From positions 1-35,047 of IMG/VR virus record IMGVR_UViG_3300021438_000007: DNA of 35,047 nucleotides; one strand, 5' to 3'. Shown one piece after another: positions 18,292 to 25,127 of this stretch (the stretch's first letter is position 1; the number at the start of each line of letters is the position of its first letter). Under the pieces are notes generated by a model. That model saw only the letters and a program-made list of their open reading frames with translations. It had not been told where the DNA came from and searched no databases. The DNA comes from a virus. Made by a program: the position numbers and the translations under genes.

Positions 18292-18564
18292 TTAATCTTT
18301 CTTATGTGTATTTGCAAACTTCTTGGCTGCTTCTTTACTACCAAATCCCCAAGCCTTTAATGCCAATTTTAATCTTGTTGGTCTACCTTTTTCATCTACT
18401 AACGGACCATCCATTCCACCAAAGCGAGCAGCAAAAGACACACGCCTAGGATTAGTACCGCTCTTGACTGGTGCTTGTAGATTACCACCTTCTTTTCTTT
18501 CAAAGTGTTTTCTTCCAGCTTCATTTAATCCACCTTTAGGATTTTGATATTTCTTTAAAGTCAT
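18292..18564 (-). CDS. DUF6321-like basic protein
   Basis: 90 residues, very basic: MTLKKYQNPKGGLNEAGRKH, then EGGNLQAPVKSGTN, GPLVDEKGRPTRLKLALKAW and a Lys-rich tail. The KGGLxxxGRxxF and LVDEKGRPTRL blocks match small DUF6321-type proteins found next to podophage portals. The ATG at 18564 overlaps the previous stop (TAATG); an in-frame GTG 12 bases upstream is less likely. Function unknown; its charge suggests nucleic acid or capsid interior contact. Confidence 0.65.
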   Translation of the reverse strand: MTLKKYQNPKGGLNEAGRKHFERKEGGNLQAPVKSGTNPRRVSFAARFGGMDGPLVDEKGRPTRLKLALKAWGFGSKEAAKKFANTHKKD

Positions 18565-19148
18565 TATTCGTACCACTCTAAATGTAAATAAGCCATGTGA
18601 TCTGTTCCGTTCACATTAGTTAATCTAAATAAATATGTTGTTAATGGTGCCAATACTTGTTCTGTAGATCCAGCAATACCACCGCCAGATTTTTTACCAG
18701 CTCCTCCAGCAATAAATTCAGCTTCTAATAATGATCCAGTAGATGTTACTGTAGGATTAAGTAATATTGCACTTGCACTTGTAGAAGCAATTGTTCTATT
18801 TCTAGAAAAAGCATTTAATGTTGTGCCACCAGTGACTACTGCATTTTCATATAAATACATTTCAGCATCTCCTCCACAGTTTGCATCATATACAAGATGT
18901 GGTTTAATTCCACTTGCAAATGCTATAGCAATATCAATACTTGTTCCAGCAACTAACATTGAACTATGTGGATATAATACATATGCATAAAATGCACGAC
19001 CTTCATGTAAACGTAAATGATTTACGTCTATAGTAGGAAATGGCTTATCAGAACTAGATATATAACTTATGCCATCTTTATCAACGTATGCTGGATTAAC
19101 ATGACGTGCTTTAGTGGTATCTGATTCTCTTAATACATTAATAGCCAT
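18564..19148 (-). CDS. Virion structural protein candidate
   Basis: 194 residues, beta-rich: RESDTTKARHVNPAYVDKDG, RLHEGRAFYAYVLYPHSSML, PHLVYDANCGGDAEMYLYEN and YLFRLTNVNGTDHMAYLHLE. The fold pattern and its place just upstream of the portal gene fit a virion protein such as a head fibre or decoration. No family is certain. Starts and stops overlap those of its neighbours by one base. Confidence 0.6.
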   Translation of the reverse strand: MAINVLRESDTTKARHVNPAYVDKDGISYISSSDKPFPTIDVNHLRLHEGRAFYAYVLYPHSSMLVAGTSIDIAIAFASGIKPHLVYDANCGGDAEMYLYENAVVTGGTTLNAFSRNRTIASTSASAILLNPTVTSTGSLLEAEFIAGGAGKKSGGGIAGSTEQVLAPLTTYLFRLTNVNGTDHMAYLHLEWYE

Positions 19149-19594
19149 TAATCTTCTTCTGTATCATTGTCATGCATTTCAAGTTCTTTATCTACTTCTG
19201 CATAACGAGCATCATCTATTGGACCACCAACTAACCATGCATCACATGTTCTTGTAGCTGCACATTTAAAAGAAAATAATTCGCAAAATCCTAAATCTGC
19301 TGATGCTATCATTTCTTCATCATATCCACCTTCAAGATTTTTAGCTTTCTCTAAACCTTGCTTGATACAATCCAACATTTGCGTTGTTTTTATAAAAGCA
19401 GAGCAATTACCACATCGCATGGTTTTTGCTTCTTCTTCTGTATTATTATACATAATAGCCTTTTTAAGCCAGAAAATCTTATTAGGTTCTTCTGGATTAG
19501 CTGGGCCATAGCCATAATGCTCAAACGCATAGTTTCTGTTTTTTAAATTAACAGAAATATCTTGCGTAGGTAACGGACATGATCTTTCTTCCAT
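19148..19594 (-). CDS. Cysteine-rich, possible metal or Fe-S binding protein
   Basis: 148 residues. Cysteines cluster as MRCGNCSAF, MLDCIKQG, GFCELFSFKC and TRTCDAWLVGG. The CGxC-x(n)-C-x(n)-GFC pattern with a following C-x5-C-D-A-W is reminiscent of small high-potential iron-sulfur proteins, and such proteins recur in podophage head-gene regions. A metal or cluster ligand role is inferred from cysteine spacing only. The C-terminal 20 residues are very acidic. It is in the head operon, overlapping its neighbours by one base. Confidence 0.5.
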   Translation of the reverse strand: MEERSCPLPTQDISVNLKNRNYAFEHYGYGPANPEEPNKIFWLKKAIMYNNTEEEAKTMRCGNCSAFIKTTQMLDCIKQGLEKAKNLEGGYDEEMIASADLGFCELFSFKCAATRTCDAWLVGGPIDDARYAEVDKELEMHDNDTEED

Positions 19595-19749
19595 TATTTT
19601 TTCTTAGCCATTCCAGCTTCGCTCATAGCAATTGCTACAGCTTGCTTTTGAGATTTAACTACTTTACCGCCTTTACCTGAATGAAGTGTACCTTCTTTCC
19701 ATTCACGCATGACTTTATGTACTTTAGCTTGCATCTTATCTTTTTTCAT
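19594..19749 (-). CDS. DUF6496-like small basic protein
   Basis: 51 residues: MKKDKMQAKVHKVMREWKEG, then LHSGKGGKVVKSQKQAVAIA and MSEAGMAKKK. This is the pattern of small DUF6496-type proteins (KVxKVMREFKxGxLxS, QAIAIALSEAG). It is very Lys-rich and may bind nucleic acid. It has a TAATG overlap with the next gene and directly follows the stop of the previous one. Confidence 0.7.
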   Translation of the reverse strand: MKKDKMQAKVHKVMREWKEGTLHSGKGGKVVKSQKQAVAIAMSEAGMAKKK

Positions 19750-20163
19750 TTATTTTCCTTTTCCATAGCGTTGTATTAAAAACTGTTTCATTTTTTTAGC
19801 TTGGCCTTCTGTCATACCTTTACCTTCATGTGGATCTTTACCAGTTAATTGCATATAATCCTCCATCCATCCAGTAGGATGATTTAATGCTTTTAAACTT
19901 TCTCCTTTAGGAGTCTCACTTGGCCAATGGTATTTATTATCATCTGGCGCATATCTTTCTGGTTTAACTCCAGCTTTCCATGCAGCTCTATAGTTATAAT
20001 CCTTGCTATTTAAATCAGGATCTTCACCATAGTTTTGTTTGTATTCTTTATACCAATCGCTACTTTTAACTTCTTGTTGAAACTTTTGTTCTTCTGCGGC
20101 AGTAAGATTAGCTTTTGCTTCTGGAGCAATGCTATATTCTTTTTTGCCTACCATTCCACTCAT
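19750..20163 (-). CDS. Hypothetical virion-region protein
   Basis: 137 residues, charged and Tyr/Trp-rich: VKSSDWYKEYKQNYGEDPDL, DYNYRAAWKAGVKPERYAPD, YHWPSETPKGESLKALNHPT. The D-Y-x-Y-R-x-A-x-K-A-G followed by H-W-P-S and N-H-P-T pattern recurs in hypothetical proteins near podophage head genes. No enzyme motif is seen. The C-terminal third is Lys-rich and probably helical. Confidence 0.55.
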   Translation of the reverse strand: MSGMVGKKEYSIAPEAKANLTAAEEQKFQQEVKSSDWYKEYKQNYGEDPDLNSKDYNYRAAWKAGVKPERYAPDDNKYHWPSETPKGESLKALNHPTGWMEDYMQLTGKDPHEGKGMTEGQAKKMKQFLIQRYGKGK

Positions 20164-20363
20164 TACATTAATCCGCCACCAAGTGTTGTATCTGTACCTA
20201 AACTATCTGCTGTTGTGCCTGATAATAAAGATGCTGATCTACCACGTCTAGCTCTTTTGAATGAAGATGCTTTTTCAGCTTCTGTTCTAGCTGGTGCTAC
20301 ATCTACTGGTTTTGGTGCTTCCACTGGTGCTGGTGCTGGTGCTGGTCTTGATCCTCCGCCCAT
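20163..20363 (-). CDS. Small Pro/Ala-rich protein
   Basis: 66 residues: MGGGSRPAPAPAPVEAPKPV, a basic patch FKRARRGRSASLLSG and a Gly-rich end TTLGGGLM. The start at 20363 is chosen because AGGAGG lies 8 bases upstream; a TTG 24 bases further upstream has no such site. The basic RRGRSASLLSG patch resembles tails of small head-region proteins in podophages. Function unknown. Confidence 0.6.
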   Translation of the reverse strand: MGGGSRPAPAPAPVEAPKPVDVAPARTEAEKASSFKRARRGRSASLLSGTTADSLGTDTTLGGGLM

Positions 20364-20364
20364 G

Positions 20365-20610
20365 TTATAGTCCTCCTGATGCGCCAAGCGTATCTGTTAC
20401 GCCTGTTTCTGGGTTTAATCTTTCTTCTGCAAGCAATGCTCTAGCACCACCACGTTGTCTAGCTTGACGTTTTGCTGCTAAATCTTCTGCAAGTTTTACT
20501 TTATCTTGCTCTGCTTGCGCTCTTAGTCTTTCTGTTTCAGCTTGTTGCGCTCTAATTTGAGCCTCGGCTGCTGATGTATCTGGCTTACCACCGCCTAATA
20601 ATCCGCCCAT
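20365..20610 (-). CDS. Small coiled-coil protein
   Basis: 81 residues: MGGLLGGGKPDTSAAEAQIR, then a long Gln/Glu/Ala/Arg coiled-coil (QQAETERLRAQAEQDKVKLA, EDLAAKRQARQRGGARALLA) and a Gly-rich tail. A GAGGAG ribosome site precedes the ATG. Both it and the next gene end in short Gly-rich, Leu-containing tails preceded by basic residues, so they may be related or work together. Head- or core-associated role inferred from position. Confidence 0.6.
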   Translation of the reverse strand: MGGLLGGGKPDTSAAEAQIRAQQAETERLRAQAEQDKVKLAEDLAAKRQARQRGGARALLAEERLNPETGVTDTLGASGGL

Positions 20611-21101
20611 TACTGTCTCCTCATTAATGTATAATCATCTTTATCTGCGCTATAACGTAGCATATTGCATTCTGGTACAAAATATAACGCTTTAGCCCAA
20701 GACATAGCACGAGTATCTAGTGTTTTAACAGTTATTTGCACTCTGTGCAAGTTAAATAATATCTCTACGATATCAATAAATGTTAAACCAGCTTTTGTCA
20801 TAGCTATTGGATATCTTCTAGATTGCTCTGATAGCAAAGACCAGAACTCTGCCACACCTTTCCACAGCATAGTAGCACCAAATATAGCTACTGGCTTACC
20901 ATAAACAAAGGCTGTAATGGTAGGACCACATTCTGACTGATGATTTATCATGTGTTTAAACTCATGTATGCTTAATGCTTTCTGAGTTTTCATCTCTACA
21001 CAGTCTAATTCATCTAAATGATGCTGCATATATGGAAGAAAATAGCCACCTTTGACTGGTGGCATGTGTTTTAATATTGATGGATAATCAGTCAAAAACA
21101 T
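20610..21101 (-). CDS. T7 Gp13-like protein (DUF2833)
   Basis: 163 residues with a GNAT-like build: CGPTITAFVYGKPVAIFGAT, MLWKGVAEFWSLLSEQSRRY, PIAMTKAGLTFIDIVEILFN and LHRVQITVKTLDTRAMSWAK. This matches the DUF2833/Gp13 family of podophages, known in T7 as an internal protein needed for virion morphogenesis. The acetyltransferase fold is a family resemblance; no activity is implied. It overlaps the 3' end of the terminase gene by 14 bp. Confidence 0.7.
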   Translation of the reverse strand: MFLTDYPSILKHMPPVKGGYFLPYMQHHLDELDCVEMKTQKALSIHEFKHMINHQSECGPTITAFVYGKPVAIFGATMLWKGVAEFWSLLSEQSRRYPIAMTKAGLTFIDIVEILFNLHRVQITVKTLDTRAMSWAKALYFVPECNMLRYSADKDDYTLMRRQ

Positions 21102-22641
21102 TAAAGTCAGACTTTGCTACAGTTTGAGCAATAATGGTTGAAGCTGATAATGGACTTTTAGTCATACGCTTATGTTCACCGCCACCAAGTAGCAAGTAAC
21201 CAAAAGCATCACCTACGTGTGAGTGTTCGTTCTTATTTGGCGCATCTCTAAATCTTTCTTGACCAGCACCAACTGATACGCGCTTGAAATGATAGCCACC
21301 AGCGAGTGATTTACGTATCATCTTGCACTTAGTATTAACAATAAGTCCAGGTTTGCCAGCAATTAATCTTTGCATAGGTGCAGCAGCAGCTTCTCGTCTT
21401 ACTTTAAAGTCATTAGATGGTGTCGGTTGTGCGCGTAATCCTAATGTACGTAGATAATCAAATGCTGTGACTTCATAAATCGCATCACGTTGCATACCAG
21501 CTGGGTCTCCCCATAGCATGACTTGAGCTTTTGGGTATTTAGCATTGAGTTCTGCTAGTAATTGCTGACCAAATCGTTCAAGACCCATATCAAATGTAAC
21601 AATCTCATCTAAAATAATCCATCGGCCATTAGGTAATCGTTGTCCTACCACTGCGGCTGGTGTTAAACCAAAGTCAAGACCGACTTGCAATGCATGTTCA
21701 GGATCATAATCTACTTCACCAGACATAGAATGATCGTCATACTCTGGCCATACGGGTCTACCTTCTTGAACGTATGTATATTTACCTTCGGCATAACATT
21801 TAATCCAGTCTAAATTCTTACCGCCTAACATCTGCATGTAATAACCCGCTGGTAAGTTACCTACGTTTTCAGCTTTAGGATTAATTTTCCACCAACGACC
21901 ACCAGAAAATATATGATCGTTTGCTTCTGGATTCTCTGGTAAATTGCCTGGTTCTACTTCTGTAACACCGCCAGGCTGCTTAAAGAATTGCCATGCATAT
22001 TTACCTGATAACTTTTCTTTCTCGGCTAATCTAAACCACCAGTGGTCATCATCCATTGGATTAGTATCCATCCACACACCATGCCAAGTAGGTCCGCCAT
22101 CACGTTGTGTCGGATACCGACCCACACGATGTGTAAGTCCATCAATAACTGCTTTAGGAAGTTCACGAGCTTCATTGACCCACGCTCCTGTAAGTTCAAG
22201 TGATAGAAGTTTTCTTACGTCTTTAGGTTGATCCAATGCTAAGAAGATTACTTCACAATCAATCCCCGCAGCATCACCCCTTGCTGGGAGTCTAATGTGA
22301 TGAGTAATAGGAGGAGTATATAGCATCGGACCAAAAGTGTTTTCTGGAAATAAATCTTGCCATGTTTTAATTGTTGTTGTTTTTAATTCAGGATATGAGT
22401 TACGCACAATCACAAATCGTGTATAACGAATGCCATCTACTGGAGATGGTTTCTGCCTGACTGCTCGCATCATAATTTCTGCGGCACATGCATAGGATTT
22501 ACCAGAACCTACAGGCCCCATCAGTCCACGCACGAATGCATCTGACTGTAGGAATTGCCAAGTAGTTGGCGCTGTAGAAAAATCTAAATCAATACCAGGA
22601 CCATGAATGGCCTTGGTTGATTTCTCTTTTGTATTAGCCAT
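21088..22641 (-). CDS. terL: Terminase large subunit
   Basis: 517 residues, the packaging motor. Walker A is G42-PVGSGK-S49. Walker B with catalytic Glu is at TGAWVNEARE (150-159, E156). The RNase H-like nuclease has acidic residues at D322 (QVGLDFG), D378 (LWGDPAG) and D477 (SHVGDAFG). The enzyme pumps DNA into the procapsid through the portal and cuts concatemers. Its start overlaps the end of a 55-codon gene by 8 bp and its end overlaps the Gp13-like gene. Confidence 0.93.
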   Translation of the reverse strand: MANTKEKSTKAIHGPGIDLDFSTAPTTWQFLQSDAFVRGLMGPVGSGKSYACAAEIMMRAVRQKPSPVDGIRYTRFVIVRNSYPELKTTTIKTWQDLFPENTFGPMLYTPPITHHIRLPARGDAAGIDCEVIFLALDQPKDVRKLLSLELTGAWVNEARELPKAVIDGLTHRVGRYPTQRDGGPTWHGVWMDTNPMDDDHWWFRLAEKEKLSGKYAWQFFKQPGGVTEVEPGNLPENPEANDHIFSGGRWWKINPKAENVGNLPAGYYMQMLGGKNLDWIKCYAEGKYTYVQEGRPVWPEYDDHSMSGEVDYDPEHALQVGLDFGLTPAAVVGQRLPNGRWIILDEIVTFDMGLERFGQQLLAELNAKYPKAQVMLWGDPAGMQRDAIYEVTAFDYLRTLGLRAQPTPSNDFKVRREAAAAPMQRLIAGKPGLIVNTKCKMIRKSLAGGYHFKRVSVGAGQERFRDAPNKNEHSHVGDAFGYLLLGGGEHKRMTKSPLSASTIIAQTVAKSDFNVFD

Positions 22642-22801
22642 CGATGTCTTTGATTTCGAGTGCTAGTAATTGATTCAACACTGCAATCTGTGCTTGCAAT
22701 GCATCAATAATCTGTAATGACTCCGTTTGATAAATGTTATTCAATGCATAAGCATCTCGTAACTTTTGAATACGATCTTCTAAATTATTTGGCTGACTCA
22801 T
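22634..22801 (-). CDS. Small helical protein upstream of terL
   Basis: 55 residues: MSQPNNLEDRIQKLRDAYAL, NNIYQTESLQIIDALQAQIA, VLNQLLALEIKDIDG. The spacing of Leu/Ile residues predicts a coiled coil. It overlaps the preceding gene by 17 bp and the terminase start by 8 bp, so it is an in-phase member of the operon. No family was recognised; it may accompany the terminase. Confidence 0.65.
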   Translation of the reverse strand: MSQPNNLEDRIQKLRDAYALNNIYQTESLQIIDALQAQIAVLNQLLALEIKDIDG

Positions 22802-23105
22802 TAGAACTCTCCTCTAGTTGTAAACGATCTGATACTAACTTAGCATAACCAGCAATGTCAATCCATGAATCTGCATATGTAGGATCTCCATTAACAATAC
22901 GACCAATCTTATGACAAATCATATCTAATGCTTCTACCATATCAGAAGTAACTGCATCTTCTTTAGCATGATTCTTAATATGTTCATGTATAATCATTTT
23001 CAATGCTATTGTAATATTTGCATGAGTAGCAAAACTACCATAACGACTACCACGTTCATCAAGTATTTGACTGATCTGATCCTGTTTCTTCTGTGCTTTC
23101 GCCAT
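22785..23105 (-). CDS. DUF6378-like protein
   Basis: 106 residues, helical. GSRYGSFATHANITIALKMI, DMVEALDMICHKIGRIVNGD and YADSWIDIAGYAKLVSDRL match the DUF6378 pattern found in many phage genomes (R-x-x-x-Y-G-x-F, then M-I-x-x-K-I-x-R-I, then D-x-W-x-D-I-A-G-Y). The all-alpha shape with conserved Asp/Glu recalls MazG-type nucleotide hydrolases, a speculative link. It overlaps the terS candidate by 47 bp. Confidence 0.7.
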   Translation of the reverse strand: MAKAQKKQDQISQILDERGSRYGSFATHANITIALKMIIHEHIKNHAKEDAVTSDMVEALDMICHKIGRIVNGDPTYADSWIDIAGYAKLVSDRLQLEESSNESAK

Positions 23106-23532
23106 TATCTATCACCTCGGGTGCGCGTATGTTAATACCTAATACGCTTGGTTTATCTGATTCTTCTGGATTGTCTAATAACCCAGATGCCTTTGCAAGT
23201 AAACGTAAGACTCCAACTTTATCCCACAACTCAATATCCAAAGTCGTATAACTATTTCCTTCCTTATCAACTTTAGTATTCGACTTAATGGACTTAATGG
23301 CTTGTAAAGCATGGGGCGGTATATCCTTACTCGGTTTAACTTTAATATTACCTTGCTCATCCCATTCCATAATGTCAGTAAGATTTGTATTCGCCATACA
23401 TAATAAAGAATAACTAACAGCTTCACGATTCTGCTGAAGCGTAGTCGAGCGCTCAAGTTTCTTTTGAAGGCTACGGACACCACCATAGCCAGCAAGAGAC
23501 GGGATTGGATTTTTCTTTTTGACTTCATCCAT
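23059..23532 (-). CDS. Terminase small subunit candidate
   Basis: 157 residues. The part from about residue 37 (EAVSYSLLCMANTNLTDIME, WDEQGNIKVKPSKDIPPHAL, QAIKSIKSNTKVD, LDIELWDKVGVLRLLAKASG) matches the second half of many Terminase_2-type small subunits: a DxxxW-D-xx-G-x-(V/I)-x-L/VKPS segment followed by L-x-D-K-x-x-A-L-xxL-xKxxGLL. The usual N-terminal DNA-binding HTH is not obvious in the short N-terminus. Position 257 bp upstream of terL supports the call. Confidence 0.6.
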   Translation of the reverse strand: MDEVKKKNPIPSLAGYGGVRSLQKKLERSTTLQQNREAVSYSLLCMANTNLTDIMEWDEQGNIKVKPSKDIPPHALQAIKSIKSNTKVDKEGNSYTTLDIELWDKVGVLRLLAKASGLLDNPEESDKPSVLGINIRAPEVIDNGESTEETGSDQSNT

Positions 23533-23798
23533 TAGAATGGAATATTGTCAATCATATCGTGGATAGGATTTGGTGCTGCATTACTTGGTGCAGCTTTAGC
23601 AACCTTTGGTTTAATACTTATTTGACGATATGGTTCACCCGTATGTTGCCCAACACTTTCTTTAATGTTGAGATAATATAAATTACCATTAAGATCTGCA
23701 AACTCACCAGTCCACTCTGGATGCCAATCTTCCGTTTTTTTGTCATTCTTCCATGCAGCGCCTGTGCCTGGTTTACGTGGTTTTTTATCTTCTGCCAT
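23532..23798 (-). CDS. Small protein with SSB-like acidic C-terminal tip
   Basis: 88 residues: basic N-terminus (MAEDKKPRKPGTGAAWKNDK), WTGEFADLNGNLYYLNIKES in the middle, a Pro/Ala linker and the end DMIDNIPF. The last residues resemble the DDDIPF tip by which single-stranded DNA-binding proteins recruit partners. The small beta middle is too short for a full OB fold. A role at replication or recombination forks, next to RusA, is an inference. Confidence 0.55.
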   Translation of the reverse strand: MAEDKKPRKPGTGAAWKNDKKTEDWHPEWTGEFADLNGNLYYLNIKESVGQHTGEPYRQISIKPKVAKAAPSNAAPNPIHDMIDNIPF

Positions 23799-23808
23799 TA
23801 TATTCTCC

Positions 23809-23994
23809 TTATTTAATTGGCGTGGGTCTTACTTTTTTAGTCATACATTCTTCGCAAATCCATCTGCGATTCTTACCATGTGCTGCAATCTTCCATTTAC
23901 CATTGACACTAAATTTGTATTGGTAGCATGTTGAGCAGAATCTGTCACCAAGTGGACTAGGATCTGCGTGTACATACTTATCCTTCAGTTCCAT
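23809..23994 (-). CDS. Small zinc-ribbon-like protein
   Basis: 61 residues. Two Cys pairs, FCSTCYQYK and WICEECMTKK, are spaced about 26 residues apart with many basic and aromatic residues, as in zinc ribbons. The ATG at 23994 is preferred over a GTG at 24000. The start lies inside the 3' end of the RusA gene. A nucleic acid-binding adaptor role is likely but unproven. Confidence 0.55.
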   Translation of the reverse strand: MELKDKYVHADPSPLGDRFCSTCYQYKFSVNGKWKIAAHGKNRRWICEECMTKKVRPTPIK

Positions 23995-24334
23995 ATTCAC
24001 TAATACTCACGACTGCTGATCCTCCTGGTTTAGGTGTACTACGTGCAATGGATAACATATCTATTTGTGAGTCGTCATCATACACGTTTGCTGCCATCAA
24101 TGCATCCAAAATAGCTTTTAAGCAATTATCGAGATCAAATATACGCCTACTTCTAGGATGAATATAAATATTAACAGAAAGGCGAGCATTGCCAAAAGAT
24201 CCCACTTTGTCCCGAACACAGATGGCTTGGACTGCTGTCTTGAATAATACGCCTTCTTTTGATATAAATCTTCTTTTGCCATTGGCTCTCCAGTATGTAT
24301 TCACACTTGGTGGATATGGTAGCTCTAATATCAT
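23978..24334 (-). CDS. rusA: RusA-type Holliday junction resolvase
   Basis: 118 residues, the size of RusA (120 in E. coli). The N-terminus ELPYPPSVNTYWR and the catalytic core RRIFDLDNCLKAILDAL (D67, D69, N70, K73, D77) followed by VYDDDSQID (D86-D88) match the family's conserved acidic and Lys residues. It would cut branched DNA made by recombination or replication, alongside the phage exonuclease and ERF. Its ATG overlaps the stop of the RHH gene. Confidence 0.9.
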   Translation of the reverse strand: MILELPYPPSVNTYWRANGKRRFISKEGVLFKTAVQAICVRDKVGSFGNARLSVNIYIHPRSRRIFDLDNCLKAILDALMAANVYDDDSQIDMLSIARSTPKPGGSAVVSISEYGTEG

Positions 24335-24507
24335 TAAAGGATCTTATTTAACCTTGCATTAATATCATTGTCTTTAGAAAGATACGCTTTAATCGCATCA
24401 TTGATAATACTTGCTTTTGGTTTCTCTTGATCTTTAGCTGCTTTGTCTAATAACTCAACACTTGATGGTGTGAGTCTAACTAGGAATGGTTTTAATTCTG
24501 TACTCAT
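24334..24507 (-). CDS. Ribbon-helix-helix (CopG/Arc-type) protein
   Basis: 57 residues: KPFLVRLTPSSVELLDKAAK, then KPKASIINDAIKAYLSKDND. A short beta-strand (PFLVRLTP) followed by two helices is the ribbon-helix-helix plan of small dimeric DNA-binding repressors. AGGAG lies upstream of the ATG. The ATG overlaps the previous stop (ATGA) and its stop overlaps the rusA start (TAATG). It may regulate this leftward operon. Confidence 0.75.
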   Translation of the reverse strand: MSTELKPFLVRLTPSSVELLDKAAKDQEKPKASIINDAIKAYLSKDNDINARLNKIL

Positions 24508-24758
24508 GTGATCTCCTTATACTTTGTTAATTGCTTCACTACTTTCTTCTTGTCTTTTCCTTTGGCCTGTTGTTTCTTTGGTCTTAAAAATACAGGCAAA
24601 ATACAATCGATTGCTTTATATTCTTTTAGATTAGGTGGATCATCTTTCCATCCTGGTGATTTAAGTTCCACCATACCTTTATCATTTTGATACTTAACTT
24701 TGTATTCATAATTGCCAAACTCTTTGGCCATGGAACGCATCCACTCTTTAGCATCCAT
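24504..24758 (-). CDS. Hypothetical basic protein
   Basis: 84 residues: MDAKEWMRSMAKEFGNYEYK, VKYQNDKGMVELKSPGWKDD, then a Lys-rich C-terminus (PKKQQAKGKDKKKVVKQLTK). No family recognised. The TTG 3 bases upstream of the chosen ATG is not needed. It sits second in the leftward early operon and overlaps both neighbours, by 11 bp upstream and 4 bp downstream. Confidence 0.6.
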   Translation of the reverse strand: MDAKEWMRSMAKEFGNYEYKVKYQNDKGMVELKSPGWKDDPPNLKEYKAIDCILPVFLRPKKQQAKGKDKKKVVKQLTKYKEIT

Positions 24759-25044
24759 CAAACTTCTTCTCTACTTCGCCAGTAGACTTGTTGAGTTCAT
24801 ATTCATAATGAAGCCCATCATTACCATTTTGGCCAATGGTATCTATCCTAGAAGTTGTATCCGCCTTTATATCCTGGTCCGTAGTCACATTTGCATTTAT
24901 TGCATCCGTATTCACATTTGATGCATCCGTATCTACGTTGTTTGTTGATCCATCTTTTGATTTGTTTCCAAATATTAAATCCCAATTGGCTTTCTCCTGT
25001 TCCTCAGAAATTAATAATGGTCGTCTAAGTGATCCTTTGCTCAT
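24748..25044 (-). CDS. Hypothetical protein with Asn/Asp/Thr repeats, first gene of the leftward operon
   Basis: 98 residues. The basic N-terminus (MSKGSLRRPLLISEEQEKAN) is followed by a degenerate repeat region built of N-V-(D/N)-T-D-A units (NVDTDASNVNTDAINANVTT), then an acidic/aromatic tail (HYEYELNKSTGEVEKKFDG). The repeats probably arose by slippage. The -10 box of a near-consensus promoter ends 6 bases before the ATG and no ribosome site is present, so the mRNA is predicted leaderless. Function unknown. Confidence 0.6.
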   Translation of the reverse strand: MSKGSLRRPLLISEEQEKANWDLIFGNKSKDGSTNNVDTDASNVNTDAINANVTTDQDIKADTTSRIDTIGQNGNDGLHYEYELNKSTGEVEKKFDGC

Positions 25045-25050
25045 ATGCTC

Positions 25051-25079
25051 AATATATATCTATAAGATATACAAGTCAA
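25051..25079 (-). promoter_or_regulatory. Leftward sigma70-type promoter P1
   Basis: On the minus strand TTGACT (25079-25074), 17-bp spacer, TATATT (25056-25051), each one mismatch from consensus. The start point would fall at or within one base of the ATG at 25044. It drives the leftward operon that begins with the repeat-rich protein. Confidence 0.8.
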
Positions 25080-25092
25080 TAGTATCCTTAAC

Positions 25093-25121
25093 TTGACTTA
25101 AAATAATTTATCGCTTATATT
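25093..25121 (+). promoter_or_regulatory. Rightward sigma70-type promoter P2 for the gap RNA
   Basis: TTGACT (25093-25098), 17-bp spacer, TATATT (25116-25121): the same hexamers and spacing as the divergent leftward promoter P1, whose -35 lies 14 bp away. Transcription would start near 25128 and run into a stretch with no convincing gene. Confidence 0.75.
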
Positions 25122-25127
25122 AATCAT

